Assembly: GCA_963377175.1 (NCBI GenBank)
Contig: CAUJNA010003736.1
Location: 200,399-264,398 of the forward strand
DNA length: 64,000 nucleotides
Direction of reading: 5' to 3'
Source of the DNA: Effrenium voratum
Taxonomy: Eukaryota; Sar; Dinophyceae; Suessiales; Symbiodiniaceae
Of this stretch, positions 10,844 through 18,721 are shown in pieces. The translations under genes were made by a program, and so were the position numbers. Under the pieces are notes generated by a model. The model saw only the letters and a list, made by a program, of their open reading frames with translations, searched no databases and was not told the origin of the DNA. Position 1 is the stretch's first letter. Every line of letters begins with the position of its first letter.

Positions 10844-11809
10844 TTATTGTTGAGTTGATGAACTTGGTTTCTGTTTGAAGTATTTGTTATAAACGGTGTC
10901 CTTGTAATATGTTTCTAACCGAGCACGAATTCCTTTTCTTTCTGTTGTGCTTGCATTGTTATATTCATCTAATAATTCTTTGAACTCATCGTATTTATCA
11001 GCATTTATTACATTGAATTGATGTAGTTTTGAAATTATATTATCCATCATAGTTCCCGGAGTTTTCGATAAATACACTGGCCACATCCATTTTATACTAG
11101 TTAAATAATTTTTGAAAATTTGTTCGTCATCAACTTCTTCGTTTTCGACATTTTGTAATTCCATCTCGTTCGCTTTTTCGTGCATTTCCATGATTTCCGT
11201 ATCAGAAATTGTTGTTTGTTTATCATCATCATCATTGTCTTTACCCTTTTTCGCTGTTGCTGTTTCCTCTATGGGTTCTAAAGGTGGCAGTTCGTCATCT
11301 GATGTCATTGAATGAACTTCTACCCCTTCAGGTATTGAACTTGACGATGCTTTGTTCAAATCTTCGTGTATGCTTGGACTGAGTTTTTCCCTTTTTTCTC
11401 TGACTTGTCTATCTTGTTCTTCAAATGATGCTTGTATATCATGTTCATACTCTTCATATTCTGTCAGTGGACTGTCTGGTGTGGAGAAAGCGGACTTTGA
11501 AGAAGACCGGCTGGTTATTCTAGACGACAATGCTGTTGTCTCTGCTTTTCTTAATTCCTCCTTTCTTTTCATCGTTTCCTGATTTAACAATCCTAAGCTG
11601 TCCTCGTTGTCCCACTGACTTCCATATTGGTTTAATCTGTATCTCGTCGCCTTTCTATCTATTACATCTTCAATTGACGGGCGGTTTTCATCTTCTACTA
11701 ATGTTTCTTTTAACAATTCATCATAAGAAGGTCTTAAGTGTAGCTGTGATTTTAATGAACCTATGGCATGTGGTTTGGTTGTATTCAGTCTATTTATTGA
11801 TTTAATCAT
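10844..11809 (-). CDS. 321-residue acidic protein of unknown function (copy A)
   Basis: The first ~80 residues are ordered-looking and contain RPSYDELLKETL. Residues ~90-220 are Ser/Glu/Asp-rich and probably disordered, with a poly-Asp run (DNDDDDK). The last ~95 residues look helical (from IFKNYLTSIKWMWPVYL). The size, acidic nature and place among capsid genes would suit a minor virion or scaffold protein, but this is inference. The start is supported by ATTAATATAC immediately upstream of the ATG, the same 10-mer as before the fibre gene. It is open in all three copies. Confidence 0.7.
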   Translation of the reverse strand: MIKSINRLNTTKPHAIGSLKSQLHLRPSYDELLKETLVEDENRPSIEDVIDRKATRYRLNQYGSQWDNEDSLGLLNQETMKRKEELRKAETTALSSRITSRSSSKSAFSTPDSPLTEYEEYEHDIQASFEEQDRQVREKREKLSPSIHEDLNKASSSSIPEGVEVHSMTSDDELPPLEPIEETATAKKGKDNDDDDKQTTISDTEIMEMHEKANEMELQNVENEEVDDEQIFKNYLTSIKWMWPVYLSKTPGTMMDNIISKLHQFNVINADKYDEFKELLDEYNNASTTERKGIRARLETYYKDTVYNKYFKQKPSSSTQQ

Positions 11810-11820
11810 AGTATATTAAT
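11807..11820 (-). promoter_or_regulatory. Candidate promoter/start-context motif ATTAATATAC before the 321-codon gene
   Basis: On the minus strand ATTAATATAC sits four bases from the ATG (ATTAATATACTATG). The identical 10-mer precedes the fibre ATG, and CAATATACAAAA precedes the upstream hexon ATG. Equivalent sites are 32614-32627 and 50866-50879. Confidence 0.4.
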
Positions 11821-11836
11821 TAATTTTGAAAATAAA

Positions 11837-12100
11837 TTAATCCGACATATTCTTAATCATTTCTTCTAAATGTTTCTTTCTTGCTGTGAGTTGTTCTGTT
11901 GTCTGTATTCCATCTGGTGAGCGTGTGTTGTCCAACTCTCGTCTTATCTTGTCTAACTCCTTTCTATAACTTTCGGTTCTGTTGCTTTCAGCCAAATCAT
12001 TTCTATACTTTATTAATGCTCCTTGTGATTGTTTCGCTTCCATTGTTTCTTTTAATTGTTTAAAACAATTCTTTCTTGAAGCAGCGCCCCCACAAATCAT
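11837..12100 (-). CDS. 87-residue coiled-coil protein (copy A)
   Basis: This small charged protein has an N-terminal MICGGAASRKNC, then Lys/Glu/Arg-rich helices through most of its length, as expected for a coiled coil. No family is recognised. It is 27 bases upstream of the 321-codon gene and probably belongs to the same late block. The sequence ICGG-A fits the loose adenovirus-type protease site pattern, but no protease gene is visible. The copies at 32644-32907 and 50896-51159 encode the same protein. Confidence 0.6.
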   Translation of the reverse strand: MICGGAASRKNCFKQLKETMEAKQSQGALIKYRNDLAESNRTESYRKELDKIRRELDNTRSPDGIQTTEQLTARKKHLEEMIKNMSD

Positions 12101-12228
12101 TTGAGTCGTAGGAACGTTCTACTTGTGGAGCCCTTTTAAATTCAACATTTCTATGACTTCTCATAAGCATAATTGTTATATATATAATAATTAGATTATT
12201 ATTTAAAACATTGATAAAGTTAATTTAT

Positions 12229-12696
12229 TTATTTATCTGATTTATCTTGTTTTTTCTTTTGTTTCAGTTCTTCATAATGTTGGGTTAATAGTTCTGTCGC
12301 TGTGGGTTTTTTCATGGTTTCTTTAATCACTTCTTGTTTAATCTCATTCTTAATCTCTTCTTTCACTTCTGGCTGTATCTGTCTAATATTCTTTTGTGGA
12401 TTAACTGGTAGTAATTCAGTAGGTGCCCCTTTACAATTTTTAGGATGTGAGTGTCTCAACCTTTTCAATGTCATCTTTTTAGAGCATTGTTCACATTCTA
12501 CTAATTCAACTTCTTTTTTAGTTCTTGGTAATGCTTTCGCTTTTGCTTTTGGCTCAGGTTTGACTTCTTCTGGTTTAACTTCCTCTGGCATTGGTTCTTC
12601 ATTAACTGTTTCATTTTGTTCAACAACTTCATTATTCATAGGTGTCTCGTCTGTTTTAGTTTCATTATTGACATCTACTACCTCAACACTTGTCAT
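12229..12696 (-). CDS. 155-residue zinc-finger protein (copy A)
   Basis: The N-terminal third is acidic and repetitive (PEEVKPEEVKPEPKAKAKA). The centre carries VECEQCSKKMTLKRLRHSH with a following Cys, a C2HC-type finger. The C-terminal third is a Lys/Glu helix ending in KKKQDKSDK. It resembles the finger of the right-arm protein at 58706-59050. A role in nucleic-acid binding is plausible but unproven. It is intact here and in copy C and damaged in copy B. Confidence 0.65.
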   Translation of the reverse strand: MTSVEVVDVNNETKTDETPMNNEVVEQNETVNEEPMPEEVKPEEVKPEPKAKAKALPRTKKEVELVECEQCSKKMTLKRLRHSHPKNCKGAPTELLPVNPQKNIRQIQPEVKEEIKNEIKQEVIKETMKKPTATELLTQHYEELKQKKKQDKSDK

Positions 12697-12758
12697 ATAA
12701 TATATATATATATATATAGATTTTCCATATGGAAATTATATATATATATATATATTAT
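12697..12758. promoter_or_regulatory. (AT)n tracts around the palindrome TTCCATATGGAA, copy A
   Basis: A 12-bp perfect palindrome (12723-12734) lies between two AT-dinucleotide tracts, between the penton gene and the 155-codon gene, both on the minus strand. It may combine a 3'-end hairpin for the penton gene and the promoter of the next. In copy B one palindrome base is changed and the tracts differ in length. Copy C keeps the palindrome. Confidence 0.4.
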
Positions 12759-13613
12759 TTAAATAATATCGCTTTTCACAAACAATAATGACAGGGATAC
12801 ATTTACTCCGTTTAAATTAATTTCATTTCCTAATGAATTAGACAACCAAAAGTCTAACTGCTTAAAACTTCTGTTAGATACATCCAAATAATCCAATGGA
12901 TTTAATTCTGAGTCGAATATCAAACCTGCATGTGGTGCTGTGACTGGCACTTTCTTAACAACTGTACTATCGCCCGTCCGTAAATTTACTTGATTATAAT
13001 TAGACAATTGAGAAGAATGAATATAAATATTTCTGATAGGTTGTAAATTGATAAACCCTGATACATAAGGGTTGTTATACTGATAAACATTCATTTGATA
13101 ATTTCCTAAAACTTCAATAACAGACTTTAAATCATTAGCATTAAACCTTCCAACCCAAATATAACTTTCATATATTATCTTCATTTGCTCATCAGTTAAT
13201 ACTGCAAATTGTCTATCGGCATAGTTTGAAGAAATCGCTTTTTTATTAGTTTTTACACTGTAAGTAACTTCATAAGTATTTGAGAAATTGACATTATCAA
13301 CAATACCGTTAATTTTTGATTTTAATTCTGTTGCCAGTTCTGTGCCAGTATAAACTCCTTCTGCTAGTGCAACAGCAATCCAATGGACATTAGTATTATC
13401 TTCATCTGGAACTAATGGGGAAGAATAAAAATATAGTATATTATTTAATCCTGACTGTATTGAATACCAAGAGTTAGGCAATGTTACTTCGTGAATGTAG
13501 CAATGAACACCGCTATCTGCTTGTAATGTTTCTGGTAATTCAACTCTAAAATTAGATGATGTGCCACTAATCCTATGAGCACTGTCAATATAGACCTTCT
13601 TATATGTAAGCAT
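12759..13613 (-). CDS. Penton-like minor capsid protein (copy A)
   Basis: The 284 residues open with KKVYIDSAHRISGTSSNFRVEL. This IDS..R..G...F.V.L start is typical of vertex (penton) proteins of Polintons, virophages and large DNA viruses, whose jelly-roll pentamer occupies capsid vertices. The body is beta-rich with no membrane segment, and the length is in the usual range. It lies head-to-head with the lipase/hexon block across a 125-bp AT-rich gap. The frame is intact here and in copy C and broken in copy B. Confidence 0.75.
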   Translation of the reverse strand: MLTYKKVYIDSAHRISGTSSNFRVELPETLQADSGVHCYIHEVTLPNSWYSIQSGLNNILYFYSSPLVPDEDNTNVHWIAVALAEGVYTGTELATELKSKINGIVDNVNFSNTYEVTYSVKTNKKAISSNYADRQFAVLTDEQMKIIYESYIWVGRFNANDLKSVIEVLGNYQMNVYQYNNPYVSGFINLQPIRNIYIHSSQLSNYNQVNLRTGDSTVVKKVPVTAPHAGLIFDSELNPLDYLDVSNRSFKQLDFWLSNSLGNEINLNGVNVSLSLLFVKSDII

Positions 13614-13738
13614 TATTAATTAATTGAGAAATTAATTTATAACTTTATTTATATGTTGAATAATAAAAAGTTAATATATGAATTGAAGCATGGGAAACAT
13701 AAACATTATCAACCTTATTAAAAAACAAAACTGATGTT
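13614..13738. promoter_or_regulatory. Divergent intergenic region between penton and lipase
   Basis: This AT-rich 125-bp gap separates the minus-strand and plus-strand blocks and must hold both promoters. Next to the penton ATG lies AATTAATTAATA (minus strand), with a second AATTAATT a few bases further. Matching regions are 34408-34538, noticeably diverged, and 52663-52787. Confidence 0.5.
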
Positions 13739-14275
13739 ATGAAACAAACTGACAAAATATTAAACGATTTTTATCCTAATTCTAATTTAACTGATGCACA
13801 AGGATTAAGTAAAGCATCTGGTAATGGTAAAGGTTTTTATATTGATGGTGATAAAATGTATGTAGCAGGAACATTTGGAAAAGGAACGTTTGGAGGTGCT
13901 GTTAATGACATTCTGGCAGATGTAGGACTTCCATTTAAGATGACACAATATTCACAACGATATAAAGACACATCAAAAGCATTGGATGAAAACAATGAAG
14001 TTAACCACCTTATAACACATAGTCTCGGTTCAAGTGTAGGGGCACAAATAACAAAAGATTATCCTGCAAGATAATTAACTTTAACCACTTATGGAGCGCC
14101 GTTGATACCACGAAAGTCTAACATTACCGATGATTACATTAATTTTAGAAGTATCTTAGACCCTGTCAGTATTTTAGATAGGTCTGCTGTAACTGTTTAT
14201 ACTGGTTCATCAAATCCATTTACTAACCACGATTACATAACTGGATACGGAGACCAAGGAAAAGTGAACCTGTAA
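13739..14275 (+). pseudogene. Class 3 lipase-like alpha/beta hydrolase, interrupted by TAA (copy A)
   Basis: The first part (111 codons) ends with the nucleophile elbow THSLGSSVG. After an in-frame TAA (14072-14074) the same frame continues for 66 more codons with TTYGAP, ILDPVS and NHDY, the expected positions of the strand after the elbow, the catalytic Asp and the catalytic His. Lipases of this class cleave acyl esters; in a virus one could act on membranes at entry or exit, which is inference. The stop is present in all three copies. The start is uncertain: an ATG at 13690 in another frame could be an older N-terminus. Confidence 0.7.
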
Positions 14276-14305
14276 GTGAGATATTATAAAATCTCAATTA
14301 TATTA

Positions 14306-14500
14306 ATGATACAACATAAGAAATATGACAATGAAACAACGGATGATATGATTAAGAATGAAAATACAAAGTATAAGAACAGTTCATATGATGCAATTAG
14401 AGAATTAGTCTTGGAGAAAGAAAAAGGCAATAATCCAGTTGAAGACAAGTTTAAGAAAAACAAAGTTAAAATAGTTAAAACATCAAAAGGATTACTCTAA
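14306..14500 (+). CDS. 64-residue charged ORF before the hexon gene (copy A)
   Basis: This small Lys/Glu/Asn-rich protein has no recognised family. The frame extends upstream to a GTG at 14276; I use the first ATG. It follows the lipase stop by 30 bases on the same strand and is open in all copies. Copy A has Ala and Val where B and C have Glu and Phe. Confidence 0.45.
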   Translation: MIQHKKYDNETTDDMIKNENTKYKNSSYDAIRELVLEKEKGNNPVEDKFKKNKVKIVKTSKGLL

Positions 14501-14570
14501 ATTATTTAATTTAAATTAATCTAATAATATAAGTTAATTTAAATTATTTTCTATTTATCAATATACAAAA

Positions 14571-14678
14571 ATGGTAGATACATTTAGTGCTGAAGATATT
14601 CTATTTGACAACCTCTCATTCAAATTAAATAAAGGAGCAAGTTATATAAATGAGCGTCGTTGGTTCAAATATTTATAA
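14571..14678 (+). pseudogene. Likely original N-terminus of the hexon, out of frame with the main ORF
   Basis: This is a 35-residue frame beginning MVDTFSAEDILFDNL and running through KGASYINERR before stopping. It overlaps the start of the hexon frame, which lies one frame over. The ATG is preceded by CAATATACAAAA, like the fibre start. From memory, Polinton-type hexons carry a similar FxxxDxLFD...YxxxRR segment before the NIY..SG region, so I infer a frameshift around 14660-14665. It is identical in copies B (35371-35478) and C (53620-53727). Confidence 0.5.
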
Positions 14679-15906
14679 ACCTTCGTCTGGAAATCGTGTA
14701 TTGAAAATCGCATTAAATGCCGAAGATAATAGTTGGTTAGACCCGCAGAGTGTAATGGTGTTTTTCAACGTTTCAAACAAGGAAACTACAAACAACAAAC
14801 GCTTACGACCTCTGTCTCCTGCTTACTGCTTTTTGAGAAGGGCAAGATTAATTGCTGGTAATCAACTTGTTGAAGACATTGACTATTACAATAGAAACCA
14901 TCACATGATGAGTTGTTTGATGTCAAAGGGAGCAAGGGACAATGAAGACGCGCAAAGTTTTGGATATAGATACGATGACGATTTAACACAACGTTTTGCT
15001 GACCCTACATCTGGGACTATTGGAAAAACTTATAATGCCGAAACAATCCCGGGCTTCACATCTGAAATGGTTGTTGGATTTAAAGCTATGCTTGGTTTAT
15101 TTAACCAGTTTAAGTATATTCCATTAAACGCGTGTCCTCTTGTTTTAGAACTTGAACTTGTCAGTAATTTCACCGATTGTATTGTTCCACCTGATGTTTC
15201 TGGTGATTTCCCCGCCAGTGAGAGTGCACCTAACACACATCAAAGCACGAGCGGTGAATTCGAACTTAATAACTGCTTCCTTCAATGCGATGTAGTAAGT
15301 TTGGATAATGATTTACACAATAAATATGTTTCTCATCTACTTGATGGAAAAGAATTACCTATCACGTATAATACTTATATATGTCAGTCTAATTCTGTTG
15401 TTGGGCAAGCAACAATTAACACTGCTGTTGTTCGTTCTGTATCTAAACTCACTGCCACATTTATCACCTTCTGTAAAGCAGACGCCACGGGAGGAGCAAC
15501 TGAAGTTCATAAGGAATACAACAGGTTTTACCATCCCTCGACAAGAACAACCTTTTCTACTCACGGAAACTATAACCCTGACAATGACTTAGAATTTCAA
15601 CTTCAATTAGGTTCAAAATTATTTCCTGAGTATCCTTGTAAAAGCAGAACACAAGCGTTCTATTATTTGCGCAAGGCATTGAATTTACCTTTATTTCATC
15701 AACATCATTTATCTATTGAATTTAACCAGTATAAAACCGACAAGTTCATCTTTGCTATGAATATGGAGAAGGTTCCAGACAGCAGTTATACTGGAATTAA
15801 CACAAAAGCCGGGCAGCAGCTTCTAATTCGTTGCAAACCTAGTGGAAATATGGATGCCAGACACGATTTACATAACATTAGTATCAGAACAAATACTTTC
15901 CATTAG
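14650..15906 (+). CDS. Major capsid protein (hexon-like, double jelly-roll type), copy A
   Basis: This is a 418-residue protein. It includes NSWLDPQSVMVFFNVSN (about 27-43), LRPLSPAYCFLRRARLIAG (about 52-70), VEDIDYYNR and a beta-rich remainder ending in NISIRTNTFH. The WLDP, R-P-L and EDID.Y.R words match the conserved core of hexons from Polinton-like viruses, from family knowledge without a search. Trimers of such proteins build the icosahedral shell with the penton. The listed start is an internal ATG; the natural start may be 14571. Copy A has Asn where B and C have Lys in LNACPL. A hairpin (15947-15975) follows the stop. Confidence 0.8.
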   Translation: MSVVGSNIYKPSSGNRVLKIALNAEDNSWLDPQSVMVFFNVSNKETTNNKRLRPLSPAYCFLRRARLIAGNQLVEDIDYYNRNHHMMSCLMSKGARDNEDAQSFGYRYDDDLTQRFADPTSGTIGKTYNAETIPGFTSEMVVGFKAMLGLFNQFKYIPLNACPLVLELELVSNFTDCIVPPDVSGDFPASESAPNTHQSTSGEFELNNCFLQCDVVSLDNDLHNKYVSHLLDGKELPITYNTYICQSNSVVGQATINTAVVRSVSKLTATFITFCKADATGGATEVHKEYNRFYHPSTRTTFSTHGNYNPDNDLEFQLQLGSKLFPEYPCKSRTQAFYYLRKALNLPLFHQHHLSIEFNQYKTDKFIFAMNMEKVPDSSYTGINTKAGQQLLIRCKPSGNMDARHDLHNISIRTNTFH

Positions 15907-15946
15907 AGACGCCGGAGTTCAGATTTTGGATTAAAAATAAGCAAAA

Positions 15947-15975
15947 ATGATAATATTAAAAATAAATATTATCAT
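15947..15975 (+). terminator. 11-bp stem / 7-base loop after the hexon gene
   Basis: ATGATAATATT (15947-15957) pairs perfectly with 15965-15975. It lies 41 bases past the hexon stop and just upstream of the fibre start motif, as a 3'-end hairpin would. Identical copies are at 36747-36775 and 54996-55024. Confidence 0.45.
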
Positions 15976-15984
15976 GTTCTACTA

Positions 15985-15997
15985 TTAATATACAATG
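15985..15997 (+). promoter_or_regulatory. Candidate promoter/start-context motif before the fibre gene
   Basis: ATTAATATAC is followed directly by the fibre start codon (ATTAATATACAATG). It is the same 10-mer as upstream of the 321-codon gene. Copies are at 36785-36797 and 55034-55046. Confidence 0.4.
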
Positions 15998-18695
15998 CCT
16001 TCAATAAATTTAACAAACTTTGAAAATGTTGTAGCGCACACAATTAGTGAAATCAATTCTACAAGCCGGGTGACAAACATTAGAAACATATACGCTAATC
16101 AATCAGATATAATTGATTTACTCAACAACAAAGCAGACCAAGTAGATACTTACACAAAGGAGCAGATAAATGCTAATTTTTATGATATAACTGAAACATA
16201 TGACAAAACAGAAATTAATGTATTATCAAATAATATTAGTTCAAATACATTTTTAATAGGTAATCTGACAATAACTTCAAATACAAATTTTGATAATATT
16301 TCATCAAATACAAATTTAATAAATAATTTAAATTCTACTATGACAACTAATTTTAGTAACATTAGTTCTAATTCTAACTTAATTAATACAAATTTCAATA
16401 ATATTTCATCAAATACAAATTTAATGAATAATTTTAATTCTACTATAACAACTAATTTTAATAACATTAGTTCTAATTCTAACTTAATTAATACACATTT
16501 CAATAATATTTCATCAAATACAAATTTAATAAATAATTTAAATTATACTATAACAACTAATTTTAATAATAGTAGTTCTAATTCTAATGTAATAACAGGA
16601 TTAAATAGCACAATAAATTCACATATTATAGCAATAACAGATTTACAGAATGGAGTTTCATTTAATGAATCAGATTACTATAATAAAATAACAACTAATA
16701 ATTTATTATCAAATAAGTTAGATACATCAGTATTAAATAATACATTAATTCATAATATAACAACTACTTCAATTTTCAAAAAAGCAAATTTTGGAAATTA
16801 TAATAGTTTCTTTGACATGTATAATAATTATTTTGATAGTTATGTTTATGGAAGTTTAGCAGGTTCAACGATGTTTTTGAATCAACGTGGTTTTGGTGAT
16901 GTAGAAATTAACAATTCTTCAACTTTTCAAAATGATAAGATAATATTAAATCATAATACCACAATATTAAGTAATTTACAAGTATCTGGTTTATTTTCGT
17001 GTTCATCTATGTTAGATGTTGCAGGTTCTGATGCTAGATATGTTTTACAATCAGATGGATTAAGTGGAATAATAGCAGGAAATACATACAATTAATTCAA
17101 TAATTACTATCAATAATTCACAGGATACATCATTAGGACAAAAGTTGGATAAAATAGATACTAACGCTCAAGCATTAGCAGGTGCTATTAATTTTAGTGA
17201 TAATACAACTTTACATAGTAATTTAAGTATGTTGACTACTGGAAGTATAATATGTAATAAGTTTAGCACTACATCGTCGCCTAATGTTGGATTGCAAATG
17301 ACTTTTCAAATGTTCAATCGTGAATTTAATATTAATAGAGATGGCAGAATGTGGATGTCAAGCAATGGTAATCAATGGGAAACTCAAATCGGAGACGCTA
17401 ATGTTGGTCATGTATGGGTTAAGGATAGGTTCGGTTTAGGTGCTGTTGGTGTTAATGGTTATGTTTTAAATTGTGCTGGAAAATCGAGATTTATTGATTC
17501 AGTTGATTTTATAGGAACTGACAAGGCAGTAAATCTTAACAATGGTTCATATTTGAATTTTAATAATAATGGTTCAATACAAAGATATACACCAGATGCC
17601 ATAGAAGGTTTATATATGTCTCATCATGATTTCGTTGCTATTAGTGTTGGCGATGTTAGTAATGCGTCTAATCAATATATGATGTGTGATGGATTAGTGA
17701 ATAAATCTATTTTTAATAAACCTGTTGATGTGTTAGGTAATATTTATACAAATGCTGCTGTTAATTGTGATAATGTTAATATTGATACTGATGGTAAATT
17801 AACAATTGATACAAATTGTGAATTATACAGATATGTTAGTGCTTTTTCATCTTTTGATATGAGAAATACTGACGCTAATTCTTCAATTAGGTTCATTTGT
17901 GGAGATCTTGCTGTTCAATCTAATATAGTTGGAGCAGTTAATATTTCTAGCGGATGGACTTTTAATACTGCTACTGCTGATTTTATGGGTAATTTATTTG
18001 CTGATGATGTTTATGTTAAAACTAATGGAGCATTAAGAAGCAATCATATAGCGCCTAATGGTGGAACATTAGTAACCGTTGATACTAATTTAGCAGTTTA
18101 AAATGCATATTTAGCAACTAATACCATTCAATCATTTGATTTAACAACGGTTTCATTTTTGAATAATATTTCAATGACTACTGGAACAGACATAAAGATG
18201 GGAACGATTGAAATATCAACTTATTACGATGGAACTAGTTTATCTACAATTGATGTAATATTCAGAACATCAAACACTGCGTTTAGAGTAGCAGATAGTT
18301 CAACTACACCTTCTGTTTTATTATCTATTGATAAGACATTTGGAACGACAGTGAATACTGGAAGTTTTACAAATAATGCTCCATCAACTTTTAATGAAAA
18401 TGTATCAGTTTTAGGAACGAAATTGCTATGTAATACACTAGAACCATCAACAGGAACTAATATAGATTTAACAGCAACAACCGTGACGATTAATGGAACA
18501 TTTGTTGATTCAAGTGACTCACGATTGAAATATGACATAGTCAATATCAAATCTAATTGTATGAATGTCATTAAGAAATTTAAACCGAAGAAGTTTAAAA
18601 GACACGATAGAAATGATGGTGGTAAAACTCATATAGGATATATCGCAGATGAAGTATTAAAAGCAATTCCTAAAGAGTTTGAAAATATTGTATGT
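15995..18695 (+). pseudogene. Fibre protein with S74 domain, broken and truncated (copy A)
   Basis: The first frame (366 codons, to 17095) has an Asn/Ser-rich region of 35-residue repeats (about residues 90-200, NISSNTNLINN types; 105-bp DNA period). Thirty-five residues equal five heptads, suiting a trimeric coiled-coil shaft. After a shared one-base frameshift near 17090 the protein continues in another frame (318 codons to TAA 18099-18101, shared with copy C, Gln in copy B). It then runs to the start of an S74 domain (SSDSRLKYD, HIGYIADE). The copy ends after FENIVC at 18695, where spacer DNA begins, so the C-terminal half of the chaperone domain is gone. S74 domains guide trimer folding and then cut themselves off. 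Confidence 0.75.
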
Positions 18696-18721
18696 GACCC
18701 CTCAATCTAGCTGCATCTTGA
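18696..18721 (+). repeat. 26-bp echo of the left flank at the A/spacer junction
   Basis: The 26 bases directly after the truncated fibre gene are identical to 466-491, 21273-21298 and 39494-39519. In copy B the same fibre codon is joined to the same first base (39494) and the flank simply continues. Here the match stops after 26 bases and unrelated sequence begins at 18722. This looks like two successive rearrangements 26 bp apart, or a deletion/insertion between short repeats. Confidence 0.8.

Larger units (their letters stand above)
2299..18695. mobile_element. Copy A of integrated Polinton/Maverick-type virus, right arm missing
   Basis: The copy starts at the left terminal inverted repeat and stops abruptly inside the fibre gene after 18695, equivalent to 57744 in copy C. 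It lacks the ATPase, the integrase and the right terminal repeat. The AT-rich viral part begins near 5275. The content (protein-primed polymerase, penton, hexon, fibre, lipase) matches Polinton-like viruses. It is closely similar to copies B and C: the hexon differs by one residue from copy B. Confidence 0.85.

Noticed and set aside
16180..16503. 107-codon Leu/Glu/Val-rich minus-strand frame
   Set aside because: Antisense shadow of the fibre shaft repeats.
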